Assembly (NCBI RefSeq): GCF_008704715.1
Contig: NZ_CP023689.1
Location: forward strand, 9,424,001 to 9,488,000
Direction: 5' to 3'
Length of the DNA stretch: 64,000 nucleotides
Source: Streptomyces chartreusis
GTDB lineage: Bacteria; Actinomycetota; Actinomycetes; Streptomycetales; Streptomycetaceae
The position numbers and the translations under genes are program-made. How positions within the stretch are numbered: position 1 is the first letter of the stretch; each line of letters begins with the position of its first letter. A model generated the notes under the pieces. It searched no databases, was not told the origin of the DNA, and worked only from the letters and a program-made list of their open reading frames with translations. Of the stretch, positions 50,614 through 59,061 are shown piece after piece.

Positions 50614-50677
50614 CTTGACTCCATCCGGATCGCGTGCGGCGGGGGTGTACCCGGTGAGGCATCCCCGCCGCAGGGTG

Positions 50678-51796
50678 TCAGGTCGACCAGAGCACTGCGC
50701 CGTTCTGGACGATGACCACCTTCGCGTCGGCCCGCAGGACGAGTTGGGCTCCTTCGTGGCCCCAGGTCTGGGAGGCCCAGATGGGGCGGTCCTCGCCGTT
50801 GTGGATGACGAGGTTGCCGTCCGGCTGGAAGATCGCCCGGTGGTTCGAGCCGAAGGTCATGGACGCCCAGATGGGGTTGCCGTGCTCGTTGTAGACGACG
50901 AGGTTGCCGTCGGTCTGCATGACCATCCGGATGCGGTTCGTCGTCCAGGCCTGGTTGACCTCCAGGACGCTGGTCGCGAAGACGGTCTCGGTGCTCCAGT
51001 TCGGCTGCGGGGTCGCCTTGGGCTTCGGCTTGGGCTTTGCCTTCGGCTTCGTCTTCGGCTTGCTGCTCGGGCTGGACTCCGGCGCGGGTACGACGGGCTG
51101 AGGTGCGGTGACCTTCGCCGGCGCGCTCTTCGTCGCCTTCGCCTTCTTCGGGGACGGACTGGGCTTCTCGGCCACGTAGTCGTCGAGGGCGGCGGGGGCG
51201 GACGTCGGGTTCAGGACCGTGTCGGAGCCCTCCGCGGCCAACCCCTTCGCGGAGTCCGGGGGGCCGTCGTCCTTCGCGCTGCCGGTGAGCAGCAGGGGTA
51301 TGGCGATGAGCGCGGCGCCGGCTATCGCCGCGCCGGCGAGGATCGGCTTGCGCGGGCGTCCGCTGCCGACACCGGTGTTGGTCCTGGTGCCCGGCGGCGG
51401 AGTCGCCACGGCGGCCGCTACGGCGACGCGCTCCTCGGGGGCTTCGGTGGTCCCGGCTGCTGCTGAGGCAGCGGCTTCCTCGGACCCGGTGGCGGGGGGC
51501 TCCCCGGTGTCGGAGGCGGGGGCGGTCGCGGTGGTCTCCTCCGCTGCGGCGGCAGGCGGTTCCCCGGACCCGGTGGTGCCGGACTCAGCCCCGGCGGCGC
51601 CGGTCTCCGCCGCGGTGTTCCCGGATGCCCCGGTGTTCCCGGACTCCGCCTCCGGAGCAGGGGCCGCAGCCGGGGCCGGGGCCTGACTCGGGGTCGGCTC
51701 GTCCGGTGCGGCAGGCGTGGGCGGTAATCCGGTCTCCCCTGCGCGGGTGGCGGCCGCCTCCGCGTTCGCGTCGGGGGTGGGGTGCTGGGGGGACAT
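50678..51796 (-). CDS. membrane-anchored protein with C-terminal bulb-type (mannose) lectin domain
   Basis: 372 residues. Residues 1-150 are disordered, rich in Ala, Pro, Glu and Thr; a single TM at 152-171 (ILAGAAIAGAALIAIPLLLTG); then a Lys/Pro linker (about 210-265, PKPKAKPKPK); and a B_lectin domain at 267-372. The mannose-binding motif QxDxNxVxY is intact once (MQTDGNLVVYN, near 293-303) and slightly altered twice (FQPDGNLVIHN, LRADAKVVIVQ). Domain topology implies an extracellular lectin. The architecture (disordered arm, TM, linker, carbohydrate domain) resembles that of the ricin protein next to the type VII genes. Probable T7SS neighbour; function unknown. Confidence 0.82.
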   Translation of the reverse strand: MSPQHPTPDANAEAAATRAGETGLPPTPAAPDEPTPSQAPAPAAAPAPEAESGNTGASGNTAAETGAAGAESGTTGSGEPPAAAAEETTATAPASDTGEPPATGSEEAAASAAAGTTEAPEERVAVAAAVATPPPGTRTNTGVGSGRPRKPILAGAAIAGAALIAIPLLLTGSAKDDGPPDSAKGLAAEGSDTVLNPTSAPAALDDYVAEKPSPSPKKAKATKSAPAKVTAPQPVVPAPESSPSSKPKTKPKAKPKPKPKATPQPNWSTETVFATSVLEVNQAWTTNRIRMVMQTDGNLVVYNEHGNPIWASMTFGSNHRAIFQPDGNLVIHNGEDRPIWASQTWGHEGAQLVLRADAKVVIVQNGAVLWST

Positions 51797-52312
51797 GCGC
51801 TACTCCTCCTCGGTGGCGGAGCTGTCGATTGTGGCCGGGGCCCGTGCAGTGGTCGGCTGGACGAACACCGGGAAGCCCGGCGGGCGTTGGTCGAGCGCCG
51901 CGTCGGGACGGACCGGTTCGGCCCGGTCACGGTCGTCGAGGTGCACCGACCCGCCGCGGTGGCGGCCGCAGGCCGATCCGACGCCTTCTCGAACTACGAG
52001 GTCTTCCCGTACGGGTCAACTTAGCCCGTACCAAGGACGATCGGCCGACCGCGTCCCCCAACTCTCCCGTCGCTTTGTCCACTCACGCCTCGCTGCTCCC
52101 GGAAAGTTCCCGACCCGGGCAGCAAACGGGCACGCAGGCGCGCGATTCGGACCCTGCCTGCTCCGCAACGGGCGGTGCCCGTGTGGCATCCTGGGGCTCC
52201 CGATCTGATCATCGTCGGCGTGTGCGCAAGCCGCCGGCACCCAAGTGTTCGTACTGACCGAAGAGTTCAGGTGGAGATGCGGCCCGGACAACGGCTAGAG
52301 GGCGGGCCCGAC
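51797..52312. other. 516-bp region without a convincing gene
   Basis: Open frames occur in several phases but none has family-like sequence, codon pattern or ribosome-binding support. A short plus-strand stretch ending at about 52,024 (DRFGPVTVVEVHRPAAVAAAGRSDAFSN) looks somewhat protein-like and could be the remnant of a decayed gene. The divergent promoters of 50678-51796 and 52313-53017 must be in this region. No palindromic operator was seen. Confidence 0.35.
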
Positions 52313-53017
52313 ATGCCCGACAGCTCCGGGCCGGCCACCGTGGAGTCACCCGGCGCCGACGACGCCGAGGTCACCGACAACCCCGAGATACCCGAGGCCG
52401 TACGGGACGCCGCCCGCCGGGCGCCGGGCCACTGGATCGGGATGGTGGACCCGGAGTGGACCCAGGACCGTACGCCGCCGGAATGGGCGGTGTTGGGGGA
52501 GTGGCAGTCCGACGAGAGCGGGGAGGTCGGGGACTACCGTCCCAACCCGGCCTACCGCCCTTCGGCCCGGGTGCTCGGCTGGCCGGAGCCCACCGACCCG
52601 GTGGACGCGGCGGCGCAGCGGGCCGCCACCGGCTACGGCTCGGTGGACGAGGCGATCGCGGTGCTCGCGGAGGCGGAGATCACCGTGGTGCGCGGACCGG
52701 ACGGCGGGCCGCTGACGGCAGCCGGTCTGGACGGGGCGCCGGTGATCCTTTCGTTCACCTCGACGGCACACGAGTTCATGTCCTCGGCACTTCGCCATGA
52801 CACCGTCCCGGCACAGGAGTTGGCCCGGTCGCTGCGCGGTTCCGGCGCGCAGCTGATGGTCAACGCCGGTGCCGCGGCCCCCCTGCTCGTCGCGGCGGAC
52901 AGGCTCCTCGACGCCTCGCCCGAACCGGAAGCCGAGCAGGCGCCCGCGGCGCCTTCCGAGGTCGGGACCCACAGCTCTTCTGAACCCTGGCCCCACACCA
53001 CAGGGAGGACCCCGTGA
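52313..53017 (+). CDS. type VII secretion system-associated protein
   Basis: 234 residues from ATG at 52313. Matches the Streptomyces T7SS-associated protein pattern: PEAVRDAARRAPGHWIGMVDPEWTQDRTPPEWAVLGEWQSDESGEVGDYRPNPAYRPSARVLGWPEPTDPVDAAAQRAATGYGSVDEAIAVLAEAEI, followed by an SseB-like GAPVILSFTSTAHEFM... segment. No TM or signal; probably cytosolic. It overlaps the ricin-lectin gene by its stop codon (GTGA), coupling the two. Inferred to support the ESX-like apparatus encoded downstream; mechanism unknown. Confidence 0.82.
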   Translation: MPDSSGPATVESPGADDAEVTDNPEIPEAVRDAARRAPGHWIGMVDPEWTQDRTPPEWAVLGEWQSDESGEVGDYRPNPAYRPSARVLGWPEPTDPVDAAAQRAATGYGSVDEAIAVLAEAEITVVRGPDGGPLTAAGLDGAPVILSFTSTAHEFMSSALRHDTVPAQELARSLRGSGAQLMVNAGAAAPLLVAADRLLDASPEPEAEQAPAAPSEVGTHSSSEPWPHTTGRTP

Positions 53018-54303
53018 CGCGTCCGGCCCAGCCCACCCCCACCTCCGGGCAGACGGAGTCCGGTTCCGCCGGTGAGGAGGCGGCCTCGACCGCCACCGTC
53101 GCCCATGCCCAATCCGAAGTTCAGTCCACGCAGGCGCAGGCCGGCGAGGCGAGTTCCCGGGCCGCTCAAGCGAAGCCCGACGCAGAGGCCCAGGCATCGG
53201 CCGCCGCACCTGAGGCTGCCCCGGAAGGCCGTACCACCGAGCCAGGGCCAGAGCCCGAAGCCGAAACCGTCGGCAGCAGCCCGGCCGAGTCCCAAGTCGC
53301 CGGCAGCGGCCGGTCCGAGTCACGAGCCGCCACCGGCAGCCGGTCCGAGACCGAGCCGAACCCCGCCTCCGACCCCGACTCCGACTCGGAGTCCGACCCC
53401 GGCGCCGCCGCGGAGGCCAAGAGCCGGCTGCCCGCGCTCGTGCGGACCATGACCGCGACCGCCATCGACCGGCCGCAGCAGCAGGCCGCTCACGTGGGCC
53501 GGCCGGGCAAGGCGGTGCTGGCCGGGGCCGCGGTCGCCGGGGCACTGCTCGTGTCGGTGCCGTTCCTCGTGCTCACCGGAGGCGACGACAAGGACGCCAA
53601 GGCGGCGCCGGCGGGAGGCACCGTACTCGGTGGTGGCGCGCAGGAGGCGCCGGGCGACTTCGTGGTGACCAAGCCCGACACCGCCTCTCCGGACGACGAG
53701 AAGAGTTCCGGCAAGCCCGACAAGCCGGTGAAGCAGGCTCCGGGCGGGGGCGCGGCGCAGGGCTCGGGCAAGGAGACGCCGAAGCAGGACGGCGGCGGGA
53801 AGGACCAGCCCGAGGGCGACACGGGCAAGCAGGACGAGCCCGCGAAGTCGGGTGGCGGGAAGACGTCCGGGGGTGGCGCCGCCGACCAGCCCGCGAACCC
53901 CGGTTCGGGCGTGACGTTCAGCGCCCCGGTCTCCGTGCGCAGCCATCTCTCCGGCCGCTGCCTCGACGTACCGAACGCCGACTTCGGCGACGGCAAGAAG
54001 CTGTTCGTGTGGGACTGCAACAACGGCGTGGCGCAGAAGTGGCAGTTCGCCTCCGACGGCACCATGCGCATCCAGGGCCTGTGCCTGGACGTGGCCAACG
54101 CGAACTACAACGACGGCACTCCGATCCAGATCGCCCGGTGCAGTGGCAACGCCGCCCAGAAGTTCGTCCTGAACGAGCGCCACGACCTGGTCAACACCGT
54201 CGTCGGCAAGTGCGTCGACATCAAGGACAACAACACGGGCAACGGCGCCTGGCTGCAACTGTGGACCTGTGCCGGCACCGACAACCAGAAGTGGAGCGTC
54301 TGA
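53014..54303 (+). CDS. membrane-anchored ricin B-type lectin protein, T7SS-linked
   Basis: 429 residues from GTG at 53014, translationally coupled to the T7SS-associated gene. Residues 1-140 are disordered, acidic and repetitive; TM at about 166-188 (KAVLAGAAVAGALLVSVPFLVL); a Gly/Lys-rich spacer; and a ricin trefoil about 303-429 with three QKW/QKF repeats (AQKWQFA, AQKFVLN, NQKWSV) and CLDV/CVDI sugar-pocket segments. Lectin would lie outside the membrane. The same layout is seen in the bulb-lectin protein at 50678-51796. Likely anchors or recognises wall polysaccharide; role inferred. Confidence 0.83.
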   Translation: MTRPAQPTPTSGQTESGSAGEEAASTATVAHAQSEVQSTQAQAGEASSRAAQAKPDAEAQASAAAPEAAPEGRTTEPGPEPEAETVGSSPAESQVAGSGRSESRAATGSRSETEPNPASDPDSDSESDPGAAAEAKSRLPALVRTMTATAIDRPQQQAAHVGRPGKAVLAGAAVAGALLVSVPFLVLTGGDDKDAKAAPAGGTVLGGGAQEAPGDFVVTKPDTASPDDEKSSGKPDKPVKQAPGGGAAQGSGKETPKQDGGGKDQPEGDTGKQDEPAKSGGGKTSGGGAADQPANPGSGVTFSAPVSVRSHLSGRCLDVPNADFGDGKKLFVWDCNNGVAQKWQFASDGTMRIQGLCLDVANANYNDGTPIQIARCSGNAAQKFVLNERHDLVNTVVGKCVDIKDNNTGNGAWLQLWTCAGTDNQKWSV

Positions 54304-54454
54304 GCGCGCTCCGGACGCCTTCCGGCCGAGAGCGTTGCTCCCGGCATCTGCCCGCCCCGGCAGCGGGGCATGATGGCACCGTCGGTTCGCCGACACCCGT
54401 CCCCGAGACCGGGGGCGCCAGCTGAAGACGTTGCCCCAGCAAGGAGGTTGGTGC

Positions 54455-57400
54455 GTGTCGCGCCAGGTACTGACGGTCGGTCCCGGGGACCGGGACCGCT
54501 ACCGGACGATCGGTGAGGCACTCGCGGCTGCCCGTACCGGGGCGCTGATCAGCGTCCGGCCCGGGACGTACGCGGAGAACCTGGTGATCCACACCAGGGT
54601 GACCCTCACCGCCGCCGAGGGCCGGGGCACTGTCGAGATCCGGCCACGTTCGGGCAGTGTCCTCGCCCTGCGCGCCGACGCCGTGATGCTCTCCGAGCTT
54701 TCCCTGCGCGGCGGTGACGCCGAGCTGCCCGCCGTGGACGTACGGCGCGGGCAGGCCGCGCTCGACGGCTGCGAGATCGTCGGCGCCGCCTGGACCGCGG
54801 TACTGGCCGGGGGCACCGGCTCCCTCGCGCTGCGGGACTGCCGGGTGAGCAACCCCCAGGGCGCCGGCATCGTCGTCACCTCGACCACGCCCACCACCGT
54901 GGAGTCCTGCACCTTCGAGCACCTCGGCACCAGTGGACTCGTCCTCGCAGAGCAGGGCGAGGCGCGGCTTCGTGGCTGCACGGTGCGTGCCGCCCGCGGC
55001 AACGGCCTGCTCGCCAACGGCGACTCGACGGGCAGCGTCGAGGACTGCGACATCTCCTCCACCGACAAGCCCTCCATCGCCCTGGAGCAGAACTGCTCCC
55101 TCACGGTGGTGCGCACCGTCGTGCACGACACCAGCACCGGAGTGCACCTGAGCAGCGCGGGCCGTACGACGCTGGAGGACGTCCGCGTCACCGGCGCCTC
55201 CGGCAACGGGATCGCGCTGGCCGGGGGCACCGACCCGGTGCTGCGCCGCTGCCGAGTCTCGCGCACCCGGGGTCACGGCATCCTGGTCACCGACCGGGCG
55301 CGCGGCACCTTCGAGGACTGCTGGGTGGACGGCGCGCAGGGCGCGGCGCTCCGGGTCGCGGGGGCCGCCTCCCCGGCGCTCACAGGTCTGACGGTCCGTG
55401 ACTGCGAGCAGGCGGGGCTGCTGTTGGAGGAGGACTCGGCGCCCGAGCTGGACCGCCTCGAGGTCATCGGCGGGTCGCCCGCGGTCTCGGTCCGCGGCGG
55501 CGCCAACCCATTGCTGCGCCGGGCCCGGCTCGTGGAGCCCTCCGGCGACGGCATCACGGCGGGCAAGGACGCCCGCGGCCGGGCCGAGGACTGCGAGATC
55601 GTCCGGCCGAAGGGCGCGGGCGTGCGCGTGGGCTCCGGCAGCACCCTCTACCTGGCAGGTGGCGGCGTCTCGGACACCGCCACCAGCGGCCTCGTCGTGG
55701 AGGACGGCGGCAATGTCACCGTCCGGGACTTCCGTGTCGAGATATCCGGCGAGGAAGGCGTCGTCGTCGCGGCGGGCGGCGAGCTGACCGCCAACCGGAC
55801 CACCGTGCACGCCGCACAGGGCCACGGATTCCTGCTCCGCGAGGGCGCGCTCGCCTCGCTCAGCGGCTGCGAGGTCTCCGGCGGTGCCCAGGACGGCTTC
55901 CGGGTGGAGTCCACGGCCCCGGTCTCGCTCGTGAACTGTTTCGCCCGGGAGAACGAGGGCGGCGGCCTCGTACAGACCACACCCGGCGAACGGCTCGCCG
56001 TGGACGGCCTGAAGAGCACCGGCAACGGCAAGCGGGACGCCTGGGGCAGCGGCAGCGCCGAGAACACCGACCCGGCGGGCTCCGGCGCCGCGGACGCACC
56101 CCCGCCGGACCGCGTGGACGGCCCGCTCGGGGCCCTCAACGCGCTGATCGGCCTGGAGAACGTCAAGCAGCAGGTCGGCACCCTGGTCAACCTGACCCAG
56201 CTCGCCCAGCGCCGCGAACAACTCGGCATGTCCGCACCGCCGATGAGCAGACATCTGATCTTCGCCGGCCCGCCGGGCACCGGTAAGACCACCGTCGCCC
56301 GCCTCTACGGGGCGATCCTGGCCGAACTGGGCTCCCTGCGCAGCGGCCACCTCGTGGAGGTCTCCCGTGCCGACCTGGTCGCACAGGTCGTCGGCGGCAC
56401 GGCGATCAAGACCACCGAGACCTTCCAACGGGCCCTCGGCGGCGTGCTGTTCGTTGACGAGGCGTACACGCTCACCGCGGACAGCGGCAACGGCGGCGCC
56501 GACTTCGGCCGCGAAGCGGTGGACACCTTGCTGAAGCTGATGGAGGACCACCGCGACGACGTGGTCGTGGTTGCGGCCGGCTACTCCCGCGAGATGGAGT
56601 CCTTCCTCGGCTCCAACCCCGGTCTGGCCTCGCGCTTCTCCCGGACCGTCGAGTTCGAGAACTACTCCGTGCCCGAACTGGTCGCGATCATGGAGAACAT
56701 GTGCGGCCAGCACCAGTACGAACTGGGCGAGGGCACCGCGGAGGCGCTGGCGGCACACTTCGAGGCGATGCCCCGGGACGCCGGATTCGGCAACGGCCGT
56801 GCCGCACGCGGAGTGTTCGAGGAGATGGTGGACCGGCAGGCCGTACGCCTCGCCTCCCAGGCTCAGGTCGGCGAGCACGATCTACGGCTGCTGCTGCCGG
56901 AGGACGTGTCCGCCACCGCCGCGGCGAAGGCCGCCGAGTCCGGCGCGCCTCAGGACGATCCGCTGACCCGCCTCGGCGACATGATCGGCCTGGCCGAGGT
57001 CAAGCGCGATGTCGCGGACCTGGTCAACCTCATCACCACCGCCCGCCACCGCGCGGCCGCCGGCCTGCCGGTGCCCTCCCTCAGCCACCACCTGGTCTTC
57101 ACCGGACCGCCCGGCACCGGCAAGACCACGGTCGCCCGCCTCTACGGCGAGATCCTGACCCAGCTCGGCATCCTGCAACGCGGCCAGCTGGTGGAGGCGG
57201 CCCGCGCCGACCTGGTCGGCCGCTACATCGGCCACACCGCCCAGCTCACCCGCGAGGTCTTCGAACGGGCCCGCGGCGGTGTGCTGTTCATCGACGAGGC
57301 GTACACCCTCACCCCGCAGGGCGGCGGCGCCGACTTCGGCCAGGAGGCGGTGGACACCCTGCTGAAGCTGATGGAGGACCACCGCGACGAGGTGGTCGTC

Positions 57401-57769
57401 ATCGTCGCCGGCTACACCGGCGAGATGGAGCGCTTCCTCGCCTCCAACCCGGGCCTGTCCTCCCGCTTCCCACGCCGGATCACCTTCGCCGACTACTCCT
57501 CCGAGGAACTGGTCACCATCGTGCGCGCACAGGCCGCGAGCATGGGCTACGAGTGCGGACCCGGCACCGGCCCGGTGCTCAAGTCGTACTTCGAGGCGCT
57601 GCCCCGGGACCGCTCGTTCGGCAACGCCCGGCTCGCCCGGCAGGTGCTCGAATCGATGGTCACCCGCCAGGCGGGGCGGCTCAGTTCGCTGGCCGCGCCC
57701 ACCCTGGACGACCTGCGCATCCTCGTTCCCGAGGACGTGGCAGCGGCCCCGAAGGCGGCCGGCCTGTGA
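54455..57769 (+). CDS. right-handed beta-helix and tandem AAA+ ATPase protein, EccA-like
   Basis: 1,104 residues from GTG at 54455 (AAGGAGG 7 nt upstream). N-terminal about 20-520: right-handed parallel beta-helix, with repeated DCEIVG, CTVRAARGNG, CRVSRTRGHGI motifs about every 22-24 residues. Then two CbxX/EccA-type AAA+ modules. Module 1: Walker A GPPGTGKTT about 605, Walker B VLFVDEAYTL. Module 2: Walker A about 883, Walker B VLFIDEAYTL; both followed by DHRDDVVVVAAGY-type sensor segments. EccA-family ATPases act on T7SS substrates in mycobacteria; here the beta-helix replaces the TPR domain. Coupled to the mycosin gene (GTGA overlap). Confidence 0.9.
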   Translation: MSRQVLTVGPGDRDRYRTIGEALAAARTGALISVRPGTYAENLVIHTRVTLTAAEGRGTVEIRPRSGSVLALRADAVMLSELSLRGGDAELPAVDVRRGQAALDGCEIVGAAWTAVLAGGTGSLALRDCRVSNPQGAGIVVTSTTPTTVESCTFEHLGTSGLVLAEQGEARLRGCTVRAARGNGLLANGDSTGSVEDCDISSTDKPSIALEQNCSLTVVRTVVHDTSTGVHLSSAGRTTLEDVRVTGASGNGIALAGGTDPVLRRCRVSRTRGHGILVTDRARGTFEDCWVDGAQGAALRVAGAASPALTGLTVRDCEQAGLLLEEDSAPELDRLEVIGGSPAVSVRGGANPLLRRARLVEPSGDGITAGKDARGRAEDCEIVRPKGAGVRVGSGSTLYLAGGGVSDTATSGLVVEDGGNVTVRDFRVEISGEEGVVVAAGGELTANRTTVHAAQGHGFLLREGALASLSGCEVSGGAQDGFRVESTAPVSLVNCFARENEGGGLVQTTPGERLAVDGLKSTGNGKRDAWGSGSAENTDPAGSGAADAPPPDRVDGPLGALNALIGLENVKQQVGTLVNLTQLAQRREQLGMSAPPMSRHLIFAGPPGTGKTTVARLYGAILAELGSLRSGHLVEVSRADLVAQVVGGTAIKTTETFQRALGGVLFVDEAYTLTADSGNGGADFGREAVDTLLKLMEDHRDDVVVVAAGYSREMESFLGSNPGLASRFSRTVEFENYSVPELVAIMENMCGQHQYELGEGTAEALAAHFEAMPRDAGFGNGRAARGVFEEMVDRQAVRLASQAQVGEHDLRLLLPEDVSATAAAKAAESGAPQDDPLTRLGDMIGLAEVKRDVADLVNLITTARHRAAAGLPVPSLSHHLVFTGPPGTGKTTVARLYGEILTQLGILQRGQLVEAARADLVGRYIGHTAQLTREVFERARGGVLFIDEAYTLTPQGGGADFGQEAVDTLLKLMEDHRDEVVVIVAGYTGEMERFLASNPGLSSRFPRRITFADYSSEELVTIVRAQAASMGYECGPGTGPVLKSYFEALPRDRSFGNARLARQVLESMVTRQAGRLSSLAAPTLDDLRILVPEDVAAAPKAAGL

Positions 57770-59001
57770 AGCCTCCCGCCCGCGGGGCCGCCCGGCTGCT
57801 GTCCGGCGCCGGCCTCGCCGCAGCACTGCTGCTGCCCACGGCCGTCACGGCCCACACGGCACCTCACTCGGGGGTGCCGGCGGCCGACGGCAAGAAGGGC
57901 CAGGAACTTCCGGCGATGCCCTCCGCGCTCGACGCGGACGCCGAGTGCACCGCTGCCTCCCGTGAGAAGGCGAAGAAACAGGACTGGTCACGCCAGCGCC
58001 TCGACCTGGACCGGACGCACGGTCACGGCATCGGCGCGGGTGTGACGGTCGCCCTGATCGACACCGGCGTCGCCCCCGACGCCGACGGCCTCGACGGCCG
58101 CGTCACCGCCGACGGCTCGGCAGCCGACGACTGCGTCGGGCACGGCACCTTCCTGGCCGGGCTGATCGCCGGCAGCGGTGCCCGCCTGACCGGAGTCGCC
58201 CCAGGCGCGCGGATCCTCGCCCTGCGCGGCACGGACACACGCGGTGAAGCGAGCCCGGCGCTCGTCGCGGCGGCGGTACGCGAGGCCACCGAAGCCGGGG
58301 CCGACGTCATCGCGGTCACGGTCGCCCTGCCACGCCGGAACACGGAACTGACCCGCGCGGTCGCCGACGCCCGCCGCGCGGGTGCGATCGTGGTCGCCGC
58401 GGCCACCCCCGACCCGCCGACGCGGGGCGGCACCGACGAGATCCCCTCCCGTGTCTACTGGCCGGCCGGGGAACCCGGAGTCCTCTCGGTCGCCGACATG
58501 CTCCCCGGCGGCCTCCGCCCGGACCGGGCGCTGCCCACCACCGGCATCGACCTGGCCGCCCCCGGGGCCGGCGTGGTCTCCGGGGGCCCGCGCGGTGACG
58601 GCCACTACCTCGGCGCAGGCGCCTCGGTCGCCGCCGCCTACGCCGCCGGTGCCGCCGCGGTGGTCCTCGCGGCCCACCCGGACGACTCGCCCGACGCCGT
58701 CACCCACCGTCTGACCGCCACCGCCTACCCCGCGGACATTCCGCAACTGGACGCGTACGCCGCCGTGACCACGGTCCTCGGCGACGCCGGTGCGTCGGTC
58801 GGCACCGAACGCGCCGCGGAGCGCGTCGCCGTCCGTGACACTTCCGACGCCGACGCCGCCACCGACCGGGCCACGCTCTTCGTCATCCTCGGCTCCACCG
58901 CCGTACTCACCGTCCTGTGGGCCGCTTTCACCCTGCCCAGGGCACGCGCCCGCGGCTGGCGCCCGGCGCGGGCCGGGGGCGGGGGAACGACGGAGGACTG
59001 A
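57766..59001 (+). CDS. mycP: type VII secretion-associated serine protease (mycosin)
   Basis: 411 residues from GTG at 57766. Signal peptide (about 1-29), subtilisin-type protease domain and a C-terminal TM about 371-390 followed by a basic tail, the mycosin topology. Catalytic triad Asp99 (ALIDTGV), His126 (VGHGTFLAG) and Ser287 (GAGASVAAAYAAG). The oxyanion-hole Asn normally found in VAAAGN is not present: the segment reads VVAAATPDPP (about 209-218). Activity may therefore be low or use another residue. Cys61 and Cys123 could form a disulfide. Co-transcribed with the beta-helix/AAA gene. Confidence 0.9.
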   Translation: MKPPARGAARLLSGAGLAAALLLPTAVTAHTAPHSGVPAADGKKGQELPAMPSALDADAECTAASREKAKKQDWSRQRLDLDRTHGHGIGAGVTVALIDTGVAPDADGLDGRVTADGSAADDCVGHGTFLAGLIAGSGARLTGVAPGARILALRGTDTRGEASPALVAAAVREATEAGADVIAVTVALPRRNTELTRAVADARRAGAIVVAAATPDPPTRGGTDEIPSRVYWPAGEPGVLSVADMLPGGLRPDRALPTTGIDLAAPGAGVVSGGPRGDGHYLGAGASVAAAYAAGAAAVVLAAHPDDSPDAVTHRLTATAYPADIPQLDAYAAVTTVLGDAGASVGTERAAERVAVRDTSDADAATDRATLFVILGSTAVLTVLWAAFTLPRARARGWRPARAGGGGTTED

Positions 59002-59015
59002 CGGTCCGTACGGGA

Positions 59016-59058
59016 ACGACGACGGCGGGGGTCACCAGGTGACCCCCGCCGTCGTCGT
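59016..59058. terminator. bidirectional terminator, 21-bp perfect hairpin
   Basis: Two 21-bp arms (59016-59036 and 59038-59058) are exact inverted repeats around a single central base. Located between the convergent mycosin and EccC genes; the EccC stop lies immediately beyond it. One of the strongest hairpins in the window. Confidence 0.9.
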
Positions 59059-59061
59059 GTC

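Noticed and set aside
51797..52312. Possible genes in several frames of this gap.
   Set aside because: No family-like sequence, no consistent ribosome-binding site, frames overlap each other; at most a decayed remnant.
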